The notes below the pieces were generated by a model. That model saw only the letters and a list, made by a program, of their open reading frames with translations, had not been told where the DNA came from and ran no database searches. A DNA stretch of 29,347 nucleotides from a virus, in the IMG/VR virus record IMGVR_UViG_3300025011_000153, positions 1 to 29,347 of that record. One strand, written 5' to 3'. A program made the translations under genes and the position numbers. This document shows, one piece after another, positions 7,857 through 15,153 of the stretch (its first letter is position 1; each line of letters opens with the position of its first letter).

Positions 7857-9422
7857 TTATTTAAGCAAGCCTGAAGTCGCGGACGCCGTGGTCAAACCAC
7901 CTTCCGCAGGAGGCGCTACAATAGGAGGAAGTGCCGCGATCTCCTTCATGTGCTTCTCGAAGCTCTTGTCTCCGCGCACGAGGCCTCCGGCGACAATAGC
8001 TTCGTAGAATTCCTCGTCGCTGATCTTGTTGGCCGTCCTCGCTCCGATGAGGGCAATGAGAGTCTGGCTGTCAATATTCCCCGGCAAATAGTTGGTGGAC
8101 AATCGATAGGTGATTTCCTGCCTGTCCTTGCCTTTCAGACCCATGAATTCGGCCATGCATCTGAGCGCGGACGTGAGGGCCAAGGAGATATTGTTGGCCA
8201 TGGTGGCAAGGATTGCCTGCTCTCCCGCGCGGTGGATGGCTGCGGTCTCGGCGGCTTCCGTCGATTTGGCATCCCCCGCGAGGATCTTGTTTCCGAGGAC
8301 TGACATATCGTCCACATATTCACGCATCAACTCTTTCGTGGGATTGATGCCTTCTCCGGTCATTTCCAGGAAGGTGGCGCTTCCTCCCTCGGTGAGCATG
8401 ATAGCCGAAGTCGGGCCGAGCTTGATGCTCTTTGCCACCTGCCCGTTCTCGTCCATCAACTGCCCGCTGATGACGGGGGTGGGAACATCCGCCCAATGCA
8501 CCGCATGGTTGCGGTCGGCAGAAGCTTGGTAGTGGTGGATATTCAGGAACGCCATATCGAGCAAGGGCGGACGCTGAACCTTCATGGTGTTTTCCATGGG
8601 GCCGATGGGGTAGAAGGGGATATAGTGCATGGGTTCGCCGTCGCAGAAAATGTAGCCGGAATCCAGCGGGAGCATCTTCTCTTTCGTCCCCACCAAAGCA
8701 TCGGGATCAACTTCGTAGACCTCAAAGACGCAGTTGACCACTCCCTCGGATTCCTCAAGACGGAATATCCTGACGCGGGTGGATATCTTCGTTTCGTAGG
8801 TATACAGGGAAGTTCCGGAGGCAAAAGGCTCCTCATAGGTATCCTGCAATTTAAGGTACGTCAGCACCCTTCTGTTTCCGATACGGCCTTCCCTCCAGTC
8901 GAGGATATTCTCCGCCGTGTACATAATGAGGTAGGGCCTGATTCCGTAGTTCTCCACGTCCATCCTGACCAGTGGCTCCTCGGGCGTGACCGGGTACTCA
9001 ACAAGAATACCCACCCTTCCGGGAGTAAGTGTTTCGGCCAGGGAGTTCATGGCAAAAGCGTCCAGGGGGACGCCTGTCAGCGTGATGTCGGATTCAAGAG
9101 CCCTGATTTCTTTGGGCGCTTCGAACGTGGGCTTCTTCCTTCCCACAAGACCCAGCATGGCATCGATTGCGCGTCCCGTGAATCCAGTGAAGGAGGCGCG
9201 GTTCAGGTAGGCAAGGTACTCGGATTCGTTCATGCCGTTGGGCTGGGGGAGGTAGGTTGTCTTGTTTTCCTTTACAACATCCTCGCCTTCGACGACATCA
9301 CGCATCAAGGCCCATCGGCCCTTGTTGGCTTCATATTCACGGTGCACGGTCATCAGACCCACGGGGATGGGGACGGCGGAGCCCATGGAGGCTGCGGCTA
9401 CGGAGGCGAGGGTATAGTCCAT
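7857..9422 (-). CDS. Portal protein, DUF4055 family
   Basis: The 521-residue product has the DUF4055 signature early on: YEANKGRWALMRDVVEGEDV, then YLPQPNGMNESEYLAYLNRA and SFTGFTGRAIDAMLGLVGRK with KKP. The dodecameric portal sits at one capsid vertex, forms the channel for DNA packaging and is the docking point for the adaptor. The middle segment (ADRNHAVHWADVPTPVISGQ) and the late helix (AAIHRAGEQAILATMANNIS) correspond to the wing and stem-crown helices of the family. The start ATG 9422 directly abuts the stop of the small basic protein, so these two are probably coupled. It lies between terminase and scaffold, as expected. Confidence 0.92.
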   Translation of the reverse strand: MDYTLASVAAASMGSAVPIPVGLMTVHREYEANKGRWALMRDVVEGEDVVKENKTTYLPQPNGMNESEYLAYLNRASFTGFTGRAIDAMLGLVGRKKPTFEAPKEIRALESDITLTGVPLDAFAMNSLAETLTPGRVGILVEYPVTPEEPLVRMDVENYGIRPYLIMYTAENILDWREGRIGNRRVLTYLKLQDTYEEPFASGTSLYTYETKISTRVRIFRLEESEGVVNCVFEVYEVDPDALVGTKEKMLPLDSGYIFCDGEPMHYIPFYPIGPMENTMKVQRPPLLDMAFLNIHHYQASADRNHAVHWADVPTPVISGQLMDENGQVAKSIKLGPTSAIMLTEGGSATFLEMTGEGINPTKELMREYVDDMSVLGNKILAGDAKSTEAAETAAIHRAGEQAILATMANNISLALTSALRCMAEFMGLKGKDRQEITYRLSTNYLPGNIDSQTLIALIGARTANKISDEEFYEAIVAGGLVRGDKSFEKHMKEIAALPPIVAPPAEGGLTTASATSGLLK

Positions 9423-9590
9423 TTACTTCTTTCCTTTTTTCTGTGCAGGCTTTTTGGAGGATTTCTTGCTTTTGCCCGCCTTCTCTAAGGCAATAGCTAC
9501 GGCCTGCTTATGGGAATACTTCCCGCTGTGTTCAAGCTCGGAGATGTTGGCAGAGACCGCTTTCTGCGAGGAACCTTTCTTCATGGGCAT
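9423..9590 (-). CDS. Small basic protein, DUF6496-like
   Basis: The start is ATG 9590 behind GGAGG at seven bases; a longer frame lacks a site. The 55-residue product begins [20 protein letters not shown], continues [20 protein letters not shown] and ends in a Lys/Ser tail. The [28 protein letters not shown] pattern defines a small family frequent in phages and often close to portal genes; it may bind DNA or act in packaging, but no role is established to my knowledge. It lies between terminase and portal genes. The strong positive charge is consistent with nucleic acid binding. Confidence 0.72.
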   Translation of the reverse strand: MPMKKGSSQKAVSANISELEHSGKYSHKQAVAIALEKAGKSKKSSKKPAQKKGKK

Positions 9591-9626
9591 CTTGTGGCCT
9601 CCTGTAGGAGCGGACAATTACATACA

Positions 9627-9655
9627 AGTATACAATGAAACGGCGGAAGACGCAA
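9627..9655 (-). promoter_or_regulatory. Possible promoter upstream of the portal genes
   Basis: On the minus strand TTGCGT (9655-9650), a 17-base spacer and TATACT (9632-9627) lie in the gap between terminase and the small basic gene. The -10 is good and the -35 matches in four of six positions. It would give portal transcription independent of the terminase operon. Confidence 0.45.
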
Positions 9656-9676
9656 TACTGCGGAGATACGGGGAGG

Positions 9677-10969
9677 CTAGGCTCCTGTCACGGGGACTCT
9701 CTGCATCCCGTTTTTGAGTGGAAGTTGTGCCATAATCAGATATCCTAATGCATCACCTATATGACCTAATGGCGACTTGGGATCAGGAATCCGGGTTCCT
9801 TCCACATAGGTGAATCCGTCCAAGGACTTTTTGATATGCTGGGTGGACCCTCCTTTATGGAAGAGAAGGCGTCGTTCCCCTGCCGCAGAACAAAGAGCGG
9901 CATTGACGGTATTGATCCTGTCAACAACGTGATATTTGGTTCCGGGGTCGTAGACCTGAAATCCTGCCTTGCGGAGGATGGTGAAGTCGGTTGTTCCGGC
10001 TGCGGCGGAGGTATGCCGGGAACCACCCGCAGGATCAGGGAAACAATAAACCGGGTTATCGGGGTATCTTCTCCGTATTTCCTTCGCCATGAGTTCGGTG
10101 TTGCTGTCGGGAATTTCAATGTCATCGATGATATGGAGATCCCGTCCTCTGCGTATGCCTACAACAACAGCCCCAGGGCTGATATTGAAATCCTCGCCTA
10201 TCAAGATAGTTGTTTCTCCATCCTGCGCCATGAGCACAGATTCAGACAAATCAACTACATTCTTATCCCTGTCAAAGGCGTAGTAAACACGTCCTGCCAT
10301 GTTGACAAAACTTGCATTGAACTCCTGCTCGAACATCCGGGGGTCCATGTCCCGTCTTGCAGCTTCTATTTCTTCCTTCGGAACGTTTCCACCATCTTCC
10401 GTGGTGTAATGATGATAGCCCCAAGAGGGGTCGCCCTCATGCTTATTCTTCAAATCATATACCCAATCAAAGCCGTTTGGAGTGGTTATGAATAAGGCAT
10501 CCCCCTGTTTATCCGCCAAACTGGGGCGTATGACTTCCCACGTATACGCAGCCTGATCGCGGGCTTCGTCGAAAACCACGAAATCGAGGGGATCTCCACG
10601 GAGAGAATCAGGGTTGTCCGCACTCTTTACTGTTATGGTAGACCCGTTCAACAACTCGATGGACAGATCGGTTTCATTCTTATCTTTGATGTACGCCCTT
10701 GGAAGAAACTCCTTGAGCGGCTTCCAAAGCAGGCGCTTCCCCATGCCTCTCGAAGGTGCAATAAACCATATATAGGAGTTTGCTTTCCTTACGGCGTACT
10801 TGGAAACTTCATACTTTCCCAGATACGTCTTCCCGAAACGTCTCCCGGCAACCACCACCCTATTTCTGGCAGGATCATTGAATATCGTCTCCTGCGGCCC
10901 CGTCATTATGAACTGGAGGGGAGGGAGGATGTTGCCTCTTTTTCTGCGCGGCGCTATGGGTGCTGACAA
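9677..10969 (-). CDS. Terminase large subunit
   Basis: The 430-residue product has both terminase domains. ATPase: Walker A AGRRFGKT (41-48), Walker B LDFVVFDEA (128-136) with catalytic E135, and the coupling motif FITTPNG (160-166). Nuclease (RNase H fold): D260 in GEDFN, D312 in PDPAGG and D406 in HIGDALGY. Together they power DNA packaging through the portal and cut concatemers. The start is TTG 10969, with GGAAGG six bases upstream; no ATG fits as well. It precedes the portal block. A possible small subunit lies about 1.8 kb upstream. The family call is firm; the packaging mode (cos or pac) cannot be read from here. Confidence 0.95.
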   Translation of the reverse strand: MSAPIAPRRKRGNILPPLQFIMTGPQETIFNDPARNRVVVAGRRFGKTYLGKYEVSKYAVRKANSYIWFIAPSRGMGKRLLWKPLKEFLPRAYIKDKNETDLSIELLNGSTITVKSADNPDSLRGDPLDFVVFDEARDQAAYTWEVIRPSLADKQGDALFITTPNGFDWVYDLKNKHEGDPSWGYHHYTTEDGGNVPKEEIEAARRDMDPRMFEQEFNASFVNMAGRVYYAFDRDKNVVDLSESVLMAQDGETTILIGEDFNISPGAVVVGIRRGRDLHIIDDIEIPDSNTELMAKEIRRRYPDNPVYCFPDPAGGSRHTSAAAGTTDFTILRKAGFQVYDPGTKYHVVDRINTVNAALCSAAGERRLLFHKGGSTQHIKKSLDGFTYVEGTRIPDPKSPLGHIGDALGYLIMAQLPLKNGMQRVPVTGA

Positions 10970-10981
10970 ACGTTGCCTTCC

Positions 10982-11467
10982 TTACGTATACACAAGAGAT
11001 TCTATCTGTTTATACGTGTCGGGATGGAAACGCATCTTTTCCTTGTTGGCTTCCCACCATGCCTTCGTATCGGGGGTCCCTTGGGCCTTTCCAGCTCCGA
11101 CCCAATCACAGTACATCTCAAGGATCGCGGAAGGGTGCATAGGGATAAGTTTCTCTTGTCCCCTCTCTGTTGCCAGGACCCAGTACTGCCAATGATGCTG
11201 ATGAAGCCTTGTATGAACGAACCACGCATCCTCGAATGCTTTGTTTCCTGTGTCCGTGGGCTTGTAGTATCCTGTAGCGTCCCTCTTCTGTTTCTTGCTT
11301 CCATCTTTGTTGTAGAACAGATTGGCGTAGGCAAAGAAAGAGAAGGGCAGGAATTTATCCCAGTCGTGGATAAAGCCACGCCAGAACAGGCAACGATTGA
11401 AGCACTCAAGGAGAACAAACCATTTATGCACCGCGACGTACTTGAAATAAGCCAAGTATCCTCTCAT
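10982..11467 (-). CDS. DUF5662-like phage protein
   Basis: The 161-residue product has the DUF5662 order: a helix with HKWFVLLECFNRCLFWRGFI, then HDWDKFLPFSFFAYA, then HTRLHQHHWQYWVL, MHPSAILEMYCDWVGAGKAQ and a final KMRFHPDT. The conserved His, Asp and Glu residues (HDWDK, HxxHHWQYW, EMYCDW) look like a helical metal-binding site, similar in style to HD-type enzymes. No reaction is known to me. It lies between terminase and an HExxH protein. Start ATG 11467 has GGAGC a few bases upstream. Confidence 0.75.
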   Translation of the reverse strand: MRGYLAYFKYVAVHKWFVLLECFNRCLFWRGFIHDWDKFLPFSFFAYANLFYNKDGSKKQKRDATGYYKPTDTGNKAFEDAWFVHTRLHQHHWQYWVLATERGQEKLIPMHPSAILEMYCDWVGAGKAQGTPDTKAWWEANKEKMRFHPDTYKQIESLVYT

Positions 11468-11476
11468 GGAAGCTCC

Positions 11477-11899
11477 TTATTCATTATAGTGTCCATTCTC
11501 CCGCAGCACTTCCACAACCCCCGCCATCATGTCCCCGATCAGATAACAAAGGTCCTCTTCGGCGTCATCGATTCCCGCCTCAGCTGTAGGGAGTTTCCTT
11601 CCCGCAGCGCGGCTATAAGCAAGAGCAAGATGCGTGCATTCATGCGATAATACCCTTGTCCCTAAAGCATCCTCGGAGACAAAGAGATACGCGAACGGAG
11701 CATCCCCGCTATACCCTGTTCTCCTGACCAAGGCTCTTGTTCCTTCCTCCCACACATCCTCCCGTTTATACACTCCCCTGTAAAAGTCCTTTACGTACTT
11801 CTCCAGCTCGTCATTATCGCGTACTACGTGCATCTCGAAGAAGAAAGGGAGGGAGTCCTTGCTCAGGGTGTAAATGGCTACGTCATCTTTTTCAATCAA
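11477..11899 (-). CDS. Possible zinc metallopeptidase-like protein (HExxH)
   Basis: The 140-residue product holds a clear zincin motif, SHECTHLAL (85-93), in a helix, followed about 22 residues later by a second acidic helix (DDAEEDLCYLIGDMM, 111-125) whose E114 or E115 could be the third zinc ligand. The rest, including the N-terminal half (FEMHVVRDNDELEKYV and AYLFVSEDALG), is a small alpha/beta protein with no signal peptide, so it would act in the cytoplasm. Substrate unknown. It overlaps the upstream DUF6527 gene by eight bases. Metallopeptidase activity is inferred from the motif alone; a binding-only role is possible. Confidence 0.62.
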   Translation of the reverse strand: MIEKDDVAIYTLSKDSLPFFFEMHVVRDNDELEKYVKDFYRGVYKREDVWEEGTRALVRRTGYSGDAPFAYLFVSEDALGTRVLSHECTHLALAYSRAAGRKLPTAEAGIDDAEEDLCYLIGDMMAGVVEVLRENGHYNE

Positions 11900-12254
11900 G
11901 AGGACCGTCCATGGGAAGCAAAGCTACCGTCTTCCCCGCCAGTGCGTGAGAGCAGTCGGACAGGAATTCGATATTTCCATCACGGACGAAGGAATGGCAG
12001 AGAATGTGGATTGCCCCTTTCACGTGTATTCCGTCCGGTGCAAGGACGGTGTTTCCCTCACTGTCAAACTCAGGTTCCCAACCTTTGGGCGTGTTCCAGC
12101 ACGGGCCTACTTTCAGGCTAGGGGAGAAGGTTGGCTTCACCATGTCCCCGTTGAACGACCACCTTGAGTCAAAACTGTGGTGGCTCCGGCATCCGGGGCA
12201 CCAGAATGCGAGGGCTCCATCGGACAACTTGATAAGGACATCGGGTTCAACCAA
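11892..12254 (-). CDS. DUF6527-like zinc-binding protein
   Basis: The 120-residue product matches the DUF6527 layout: FWCPGCRSHHSFDSRWSFNG, VKPTFSPSLKV and CHSFVRDGNIEFLSDCSHAL, then AGKTVALLP. Two Cys/His clusters (CPGC-x2-HH, and C-H...DCxH) would hold a metal. The family is widespread in phages and islands. Its function in phages is not known to me. It overlaps its downstream neighbour by eight bases and its upstream neighbour by eight bases, so all three are translated together. Confidence 0.75.
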   Translation of the reverse strand: MVEPDVLIKLSDGALAFWCPGCRSHHSFDSRWSFNGDMVKPTFSPSLKVGPCWNTPKGWEPEFDSEGNTVLAPDGIHVKGAIHILCHSFVRDGNIEFLSDCSHALAGKTVALLPMDGPLD

Positions 12255-12531
12255 AGAAAGTCTCCTCCATCCAGCTATGGGTAACGTCCCTGAACTTCCC
12301 CTTCCTTACGTCTGCGAGGAAATCATCTGGTCCGTACACGGGCTTCATAATGTCCTGCACGCCATCTTCGTTTCGCTCCGTAGGCACATAGATTTCAGGT
12401 TCGTACTTCCTGTCTCTCCATGCGTAGTACAAATAGGCGTCTTTTTTGGCCTTCTCGATGTCTTCGTATACTCCGAGAGGGAAGGCATGGGACTCTTCAC
12501 CGCCGTATCTACGGGCAATCAATACAAACAA
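12247..12531 (-). CDS. Hypothetical protein, 94 residues (TTG start)
   Basis: The frame opens at TTG 12531, five bases after GGAAGG, and encodes MFVLIARRYGGEESHAFPLG, then VYEDIEKAKKDAYLYYAWRD, and a C-terminal part rich in acid and aromatic residues. The first strand followed by a helix with the pattern YEDIEKAK resembles small phage proteins that convert a data-like segment into a helix-strand fold, but I do not recognise a family. It overlaps the DUF6527 gene by eight bases. An alternative start would be a codon further in, with poorer spacing. Confidence 0.6.
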   Translation of the reverse strand: MFVLIARRYGGEESHAFPLGVYEDIEKAKKDAYLYYAWRDRKYEPEIYVPTERNEDGVQDIMKPVYGPDDFLADVRKGKFRDVTHSWMEETFFG

Positions 12532-12542
12532 GAGAACCTTCC

Positions 12543-12662
12543 CTACATGCCCGGCTTCAGAATGACCCCGTCAAGATCGACAAAGTACATTCCGTCCGCA
12601 GTCTTGATCCACCCAAGATACCCGACATCAGCAGGAAACGCATACAAACCAAAATCAAACAT
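12543..12662 (-). CDS. Short hypothetical protein, 39 residues
   Basis: ATG 12662 is preceded by GAGGGGG eight bases upstream. The product begins MFDFGLYAFPADVGYLGWIK, is followed by TADGMYFVDLDGVILKPGM and stops eleven bases before the next gene. It looks like a compact beta-hairpin peptide and has no known family that I recognise. What makes it notable is its leader: the conserved element at 12663-12706 shared with two other genes of this genome. Confidence 0.6.
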   Translation of the reverse strand: MFDFGLYAFPADVGYLGWIKTADGMYFVDLDGVILKPGM

Positions 12663-12706
12663 TTTGTGCCCCCTCGAAAATTTCCGGCCCTAATCGCCGA
12701 CTTCGC
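12663..12706 (-). promoter_or_regulatory. Conserved leader element, copy C
   Basis: Reading the minus strand from 12706, GCGAAGTCGGCGATTA is followed by GGGCCGGAAATTTTCG and a purine-rich ribosome site, ending at the ATG at 12662. Copies A (26937-26976) and B (29043-29087) share the core GCGAAGTCGGYGAYTA, a GGC, an A/T block of seven or so bases and the ribosome site. AGTC and GATT can pair around a GGC loop; in the other copies the pair is AGTC with GACT, a G-C to G-U change that keeps pairing. Confidence 0.6.
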
Positions 12707-12762
12707 TCAATAGAACAAACAAAAGATAGACAAATAACACTACCTTCCGCCCCAAAATTGAC

Positions 12763-13140
12763 TTATTCCTTCCTGCTAACCACCGGCTGCGGAATCTCCG
12801 GCACAGAATTCGAAACCGTCTGCTTGTTCCCCCACCTCTCCGAGTACAGCCTTTCAAGCAAGAAACGATTCTCTGTGGAAATCCCCCGCATCTCGTTCTG
12901 AATCCTGATATTCTCCAAGCTCGAAGCCAGAGTGAGTTCCTTCTTCTTGTGCCTGCACAAGCACTGGTACTGGAACGCCTCGTCGGCATCCAGAAGATCC
13001 TGCTCTTCGTACGAGAGTTCGTTGGCAAGGTAGGCGCTGTCGATGTCCAGCCCGTAGCCCACGGCTTCGAGAACGTGCTTCTTTATGTCTTCGAGCGTCC
13101 TATGGGAAGGGAAGCGCCCGTCATCAAATGTAGTATCCAT
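12763..13140 (-). CDS. Candidate terminase small subunit
   Basis: The 125-residue, helical protein starts at ATG 13140 (AAGGAG six bases upstream). The N-terminus (DGRFPSHRTLEDIKKHVLEA) is followed by LLDADEAFQYQCLCRHKKKE, and by ENRFLLERLYSERWG (about 91-105). That last helix has the shape of the oligomerisation segment of small terminases, typically ...FLLKNRYPERWG. Its position upstream of the large subunit in the same operon supports the idea. The usual helix-turn-helix at the N-terminus is not obvious, so the call is tentative. Confidence 0.45.
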   Translation of the reverse strand: MDTTFDDGRFPSHRTLEDIKKHVLEAVGYGLDIDSAYLANELSYEEQDLLDADEAFQYQCLCRHKKKELTLASSLENIRIQNEMRGISTENRFLLERLYSERWGNKQTVSNSVPEIPQPVVSRKE

Positions 13141-13181
13141 CCCCTGCTCCTTGCCGCCTGTCGCTACACGTACCTAAGTCC

Positions 13182-13210
13182 AGAATACGGCAAGAAATGG
13201 GAAAAGTCAA
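13182..13210 (-). promoter_or_regulatory. Promoter before the candidate small terminase gene
   Basis: On the minus strand TTGACT (13210-13205), 17 bases and TATTCT (13187-13182). The -35 overlaps the stop codon of the deoxyribosyltransferase-like gene. It would start an mRNA for the small-terminase candidate and the genes down to the terminase. Confidence 0.65.
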
Positions 13211-13641
13211 GCACCTCCTGCTGCCACGAAAGGTCCTCTAAGAGGGCACAGCGCTTCCATGACCTCCGCAAGAGAGCAGGCAAACACCCCACCATTCCTT
13301 TGTATTATGTTCCCCACCTGATTCAGGGATCTCAACTGCCCCTCATCAAATCCATCTTGCAACACACAAAAGACTGTGTGGTACGGTCTTTTGTTGGAGT
13401 CGTCCACAGCTTCCGCAATAGAGTACACTCCCGTCATCTCTTTCGTTATCACGTACAGACAAATATTGTTGCTGCCGAAGGCTCCGCACTCCTCTCTCTG
13501 TTTCCTCTCTTCCTCCATGCATTCGAGAGTCCAGTCGGGGACAACAGGATTGAAGTAGTCTATTCCTCTTTCTTCCAGCAAAGGAATAAGGGCATCACGC
13601 CACGTGCTTTCGTTGCAGGTTCCTCCGAGAAATACTTTCAT
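13207..13641 (-). CDS. Nucleoside 2-deoxyribosyltransferase-like protein
   Basis: The 144-residue product begins MKVFLGGTCNESTWRDALIP and continues RGIDYFNPVVPDW, CLYVITKEMTGVYSIAEAVD and DSNKRPYHTVFCVL. This is the pattern of the phage-rich Nuc_deoxyri_tr2 family: a GGTC loop after the first strand, YFNPVVPDW, ITxEMxGVYSIAEAVDDS and a TVFC strand. The fold transfers deoxyribose between bases; phage members probably act in nucleotide salvage or signalling, but their substrates are unknown. It overlaps the upstream gene as ATGA at 13638-13641. The family is well supported; the reaction is inferred. Confidence 0.85.
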   Translation of the reverse strand: MKVFLGGTCNESTWRDALIPLLEERGIDYFNPVVPDWTLECMEEERKQREECGAFGSNNICLYVITKEMTGVYSIAEAVDDSNKRPYHTVFCVLQDGFDEGQLRSLNQVGNIIQRNGGVFACSLAEVMEALCPLRGPFVAAGGA

Positions 13642-13820
13642 CCTTCCGTTCCTTCCGATTGCATATCCGCAATCTGGAGTCTAAGGCTCAGGGCGCTGGC
13701 CACTTTGGCTACCACTGCTTCGTAGCTCCTTCCGGCGATGCGCAATTTGATTGCCTGCCACAAGGTAATATTCAAATTCAGTTCAATGAACGCCTTACCT
13801 ACTTGCTCTCGGTACTTCAC
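13638..13820 (-). CDS. Small helical hypothetical protein, 60 residues
   Basis: The start is GTG 13820, with AGGAGG about six bases upstream; a longer frame from a TTG would place the ribosome site inside the coding part. The product begins MKYREQVGKAFIELNLNITL and continues with WQAIKLRIAGRSYEAVVAKV, two amphipathic helices. It sits one base after the stop of the MerR-like gene and overlaps the deoxyribosyltransferase gene by four bases. I see no recognisable family. Confidence 0.6.
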   Translation of the reverse strand: MKYREQVGKAFIELNLNITLWQAIKLRIAGRSYEAVVAKVASALSLRLQIADMQSEGTEG

Positions 13821-13821
13821 G

Positions 13822-14019
13822 TCAGTCCTCCTTTTTGACAACAGCTACAGGCCTTTCGAAAAACCTCTCTTCAAGTTCCTCCCTCAGATAATACCTCCGC
13901 CCTCCCGGAGTCCTCCGCGCAACAAGTACGCCTTTGTTGTCCCAATTCTGCAGGGTCTTTATGGTGATTCCGAGGAAAGCCGCAGCCTTTCCGGTGGTCA
14001 GAATGTATTCGTTACTCAC
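13822..14019 (-). CDS. MerR/excisionase-type helix-turn-helix protein
   Basis: This 65-residue protein has the winged-helix pattern YILTTGKAAAFLGITIKTLQ, then NWDNKGVLVARRTPGGRRYY and LREELEERFF. The first helix pair and the GGRRYY wing are the marks of MerR-like and excisionase-like DNA-binding domains. It has no effector domain, as is usual for phage transcription regulators or Xis-like factors. GTG 14019 overlaps the upstream stop as GTGA, and GGAGG is nine bases upstream. A target may be the promoter region at 16.4-16.9 kb, but that is speculation. Confidence 0.82.
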   Translation of the reverse strand: MSNEYILTTGKAAAFLGITIKTLQNWDNKGVLVARRTPGGRRYYLREELEERFFERPVAVVKKED

Positions 14020-14489
14020 GTCAACTTACCTCCGTCCGGTAGTGGCATAGGTGGGGAGGGCAACAATTCAAGACATTCCTTGAGCCCTTGAATCTCGGAT
14101 TCAAGGGTCAGGATTCTTTGCTCCATGTCCTTGATCTTTCCCCCGCTGGAGTCGAAATTGCCGAGGGTTGCCCGCATCGGCTGGTGAGTGAAGGGGTGAA
14201 TACCGGTGTATACTATGGGCTCGGGCGGCACCTCAGCGGAGGGCGTAGATGAGAACGGGAGCTTCGAAACTTCCCCAGTGGAACAATCGTAGAGGGTAGA
14301 TTCGGAGGTCCATGGCACCTCGGGTGCGGGACTCAAGGACTCAATGGCTTTGACTATAGCCAGCAGGTTGTACTCCGCCCTCCAATAGCAGACATCACAC
14401 AGCTCTGGATGCTTCCCCGCCTTCCTTCCGTGGAGGTGCTCGTTGATGGCATGGGAACCGCATTTAGCGCAGCTGATGTGGTTATTCAA
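14016..14489 (-). CDS. Zinc-ribbon protein with C-terminal coiled coil
   Basis: I choose TTG 14489, six bases after GGAGG, because the frame upstream lacks a site and overlaps the MazG gene more deeply. The 157-residue product begins MNNHISCAKCGSHAINEHLH and has C7, C10, C31 and C34 in a ribbon (CAKC...CDVC). A Pro/Ser-rich middle holds SLSPAPEVPWTSESTLYD, and the C-terminus is a helix (KIKDMEQRILTLESEIQGLK). The middle segment matches one in the neighbouring MazG-like protein. Function unknown; nucleic acid binding is plausible from the ribbon. Confidence 0.62.
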   Translation of the reverse strand: MNNHISCAKCGSHAINEHLHGRKAGKHPELCDVCYWRAEYNLLAIVKAIESLSPAPEVPWTSESTLYDCSTGEVSKLPFSSTPSAEVPPEPIVYTGIHPFTHQPMRATLGNFDSSGGKIKDMEQRILTLESEIQGLKECLELLPSPPMPLPDGGKLT

Positions 14490-15153
14490 CTTGTACCTCC
14501 AGTGCTTTCTTGTACGTTCGGGCGTTATCCGCAATCATCATTGCGAAGTTGGCAACGTCAACGGCTTCATCAATGACTCCGTGGATCGTGGAATCCGTGA
14601 TCTCCAGACAAGCAAGACGGAAAGCTGCTTGGCCAAGTTCCGCTACTTCCTTTTCCAGCAAAACAAGCAACTCCGAGAATTCGGAGGCATTCCAACCTCC
14701 CTTGTGGTCATTCTCCCTCAGCTTGGCCTCCATGCGCTCGGCAAACCAGAGGACGGAAGGACGTGGCTTCCGGGAAAGCACAGGCTCAGGGGTCCAGTGC
14801 TTCCATTGGACGGGCGGGCCTGCGGAGGGGGTGCTTACATTGGGGCGAGGTAAATCAGGAGCAGGGGTCCATGGCATCGTGGGCTCGGGACTCAAGGAAT
14901 CCATGGCTCTTGGCTCGCTGTCTACAAGTGAAGCAACCCATTTGCACAGCAACGCTTCCGTGCGTTGAATTGCTCCGTCGCTTTCTTCGAGAACATCTTC
15001 TACAATCTGCTCTGCAATTTCTCTTGGTGAACACGTTTCCACTTCCTTTGCATCCGTGGCTCGGGGCTCAAGGGTCTGGAGGTATTCGTCCATCTCGTCC
15101 TTTGAATACACCGCTGTGGTTTCTCTTGCATAGAAGGGCTCGGGTCTCTTCAT
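14482..15153 (-). CDS. MazG-like nucleotide pyrophosphohydrolase with long N-terminal extension
   Basis: The 223-residue product has two parts. The C-terminal half carries the MazG-type metal site: ELLVLLEKEVAELGQA (161-176, with E167, E169 and E172) and DEAVDVANFAMMIADN (195-210, with E196 and D199), the EXXE...EXXD arrangement. WFAERMEAKLREND (136-149) is the preceding helix. Such proteins hydrolyse non-canonical or regulatory nucleotides. Residues 1-130 are acidic and Pro-rich (MDSLSPEPTMPWTPAPDL and a second WTPEP), and are not part of the usual domain. It overlaps its neighbours by 8 and 4 bases. Substrate unknown. Confidence 0.72.
   Translation of the reverse strand: MKRPEPFYARETTAVYSKDEMDEYLQTLEPRATDAKEVETCSPREIAEQIVEDVLEESDGAIQRTEALLCKWVASLVDSEPRAMDSLSPEPTMPWTPAPDLPRPNVSTPSAGPPVQWKHWTPEPVLSRKPRPSVLWFAERMEAKLRENDHKGGWNASEFSELLVLLEKEVAELGQAAFRLACLEITDSTIHGVIDEAVDVANFAMMIADNARTYKKALEVQVE

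Noticed and set aside
12690-12740. GTG-started 16-codon hydrophobic peptide (LFVYLLFVLL...) in the gap before the conserved leader C
   Set aside because: It has GGAAGG upstream, but it is very short and its last codons are the leader element itself; I list it only as a possible leader peptide.
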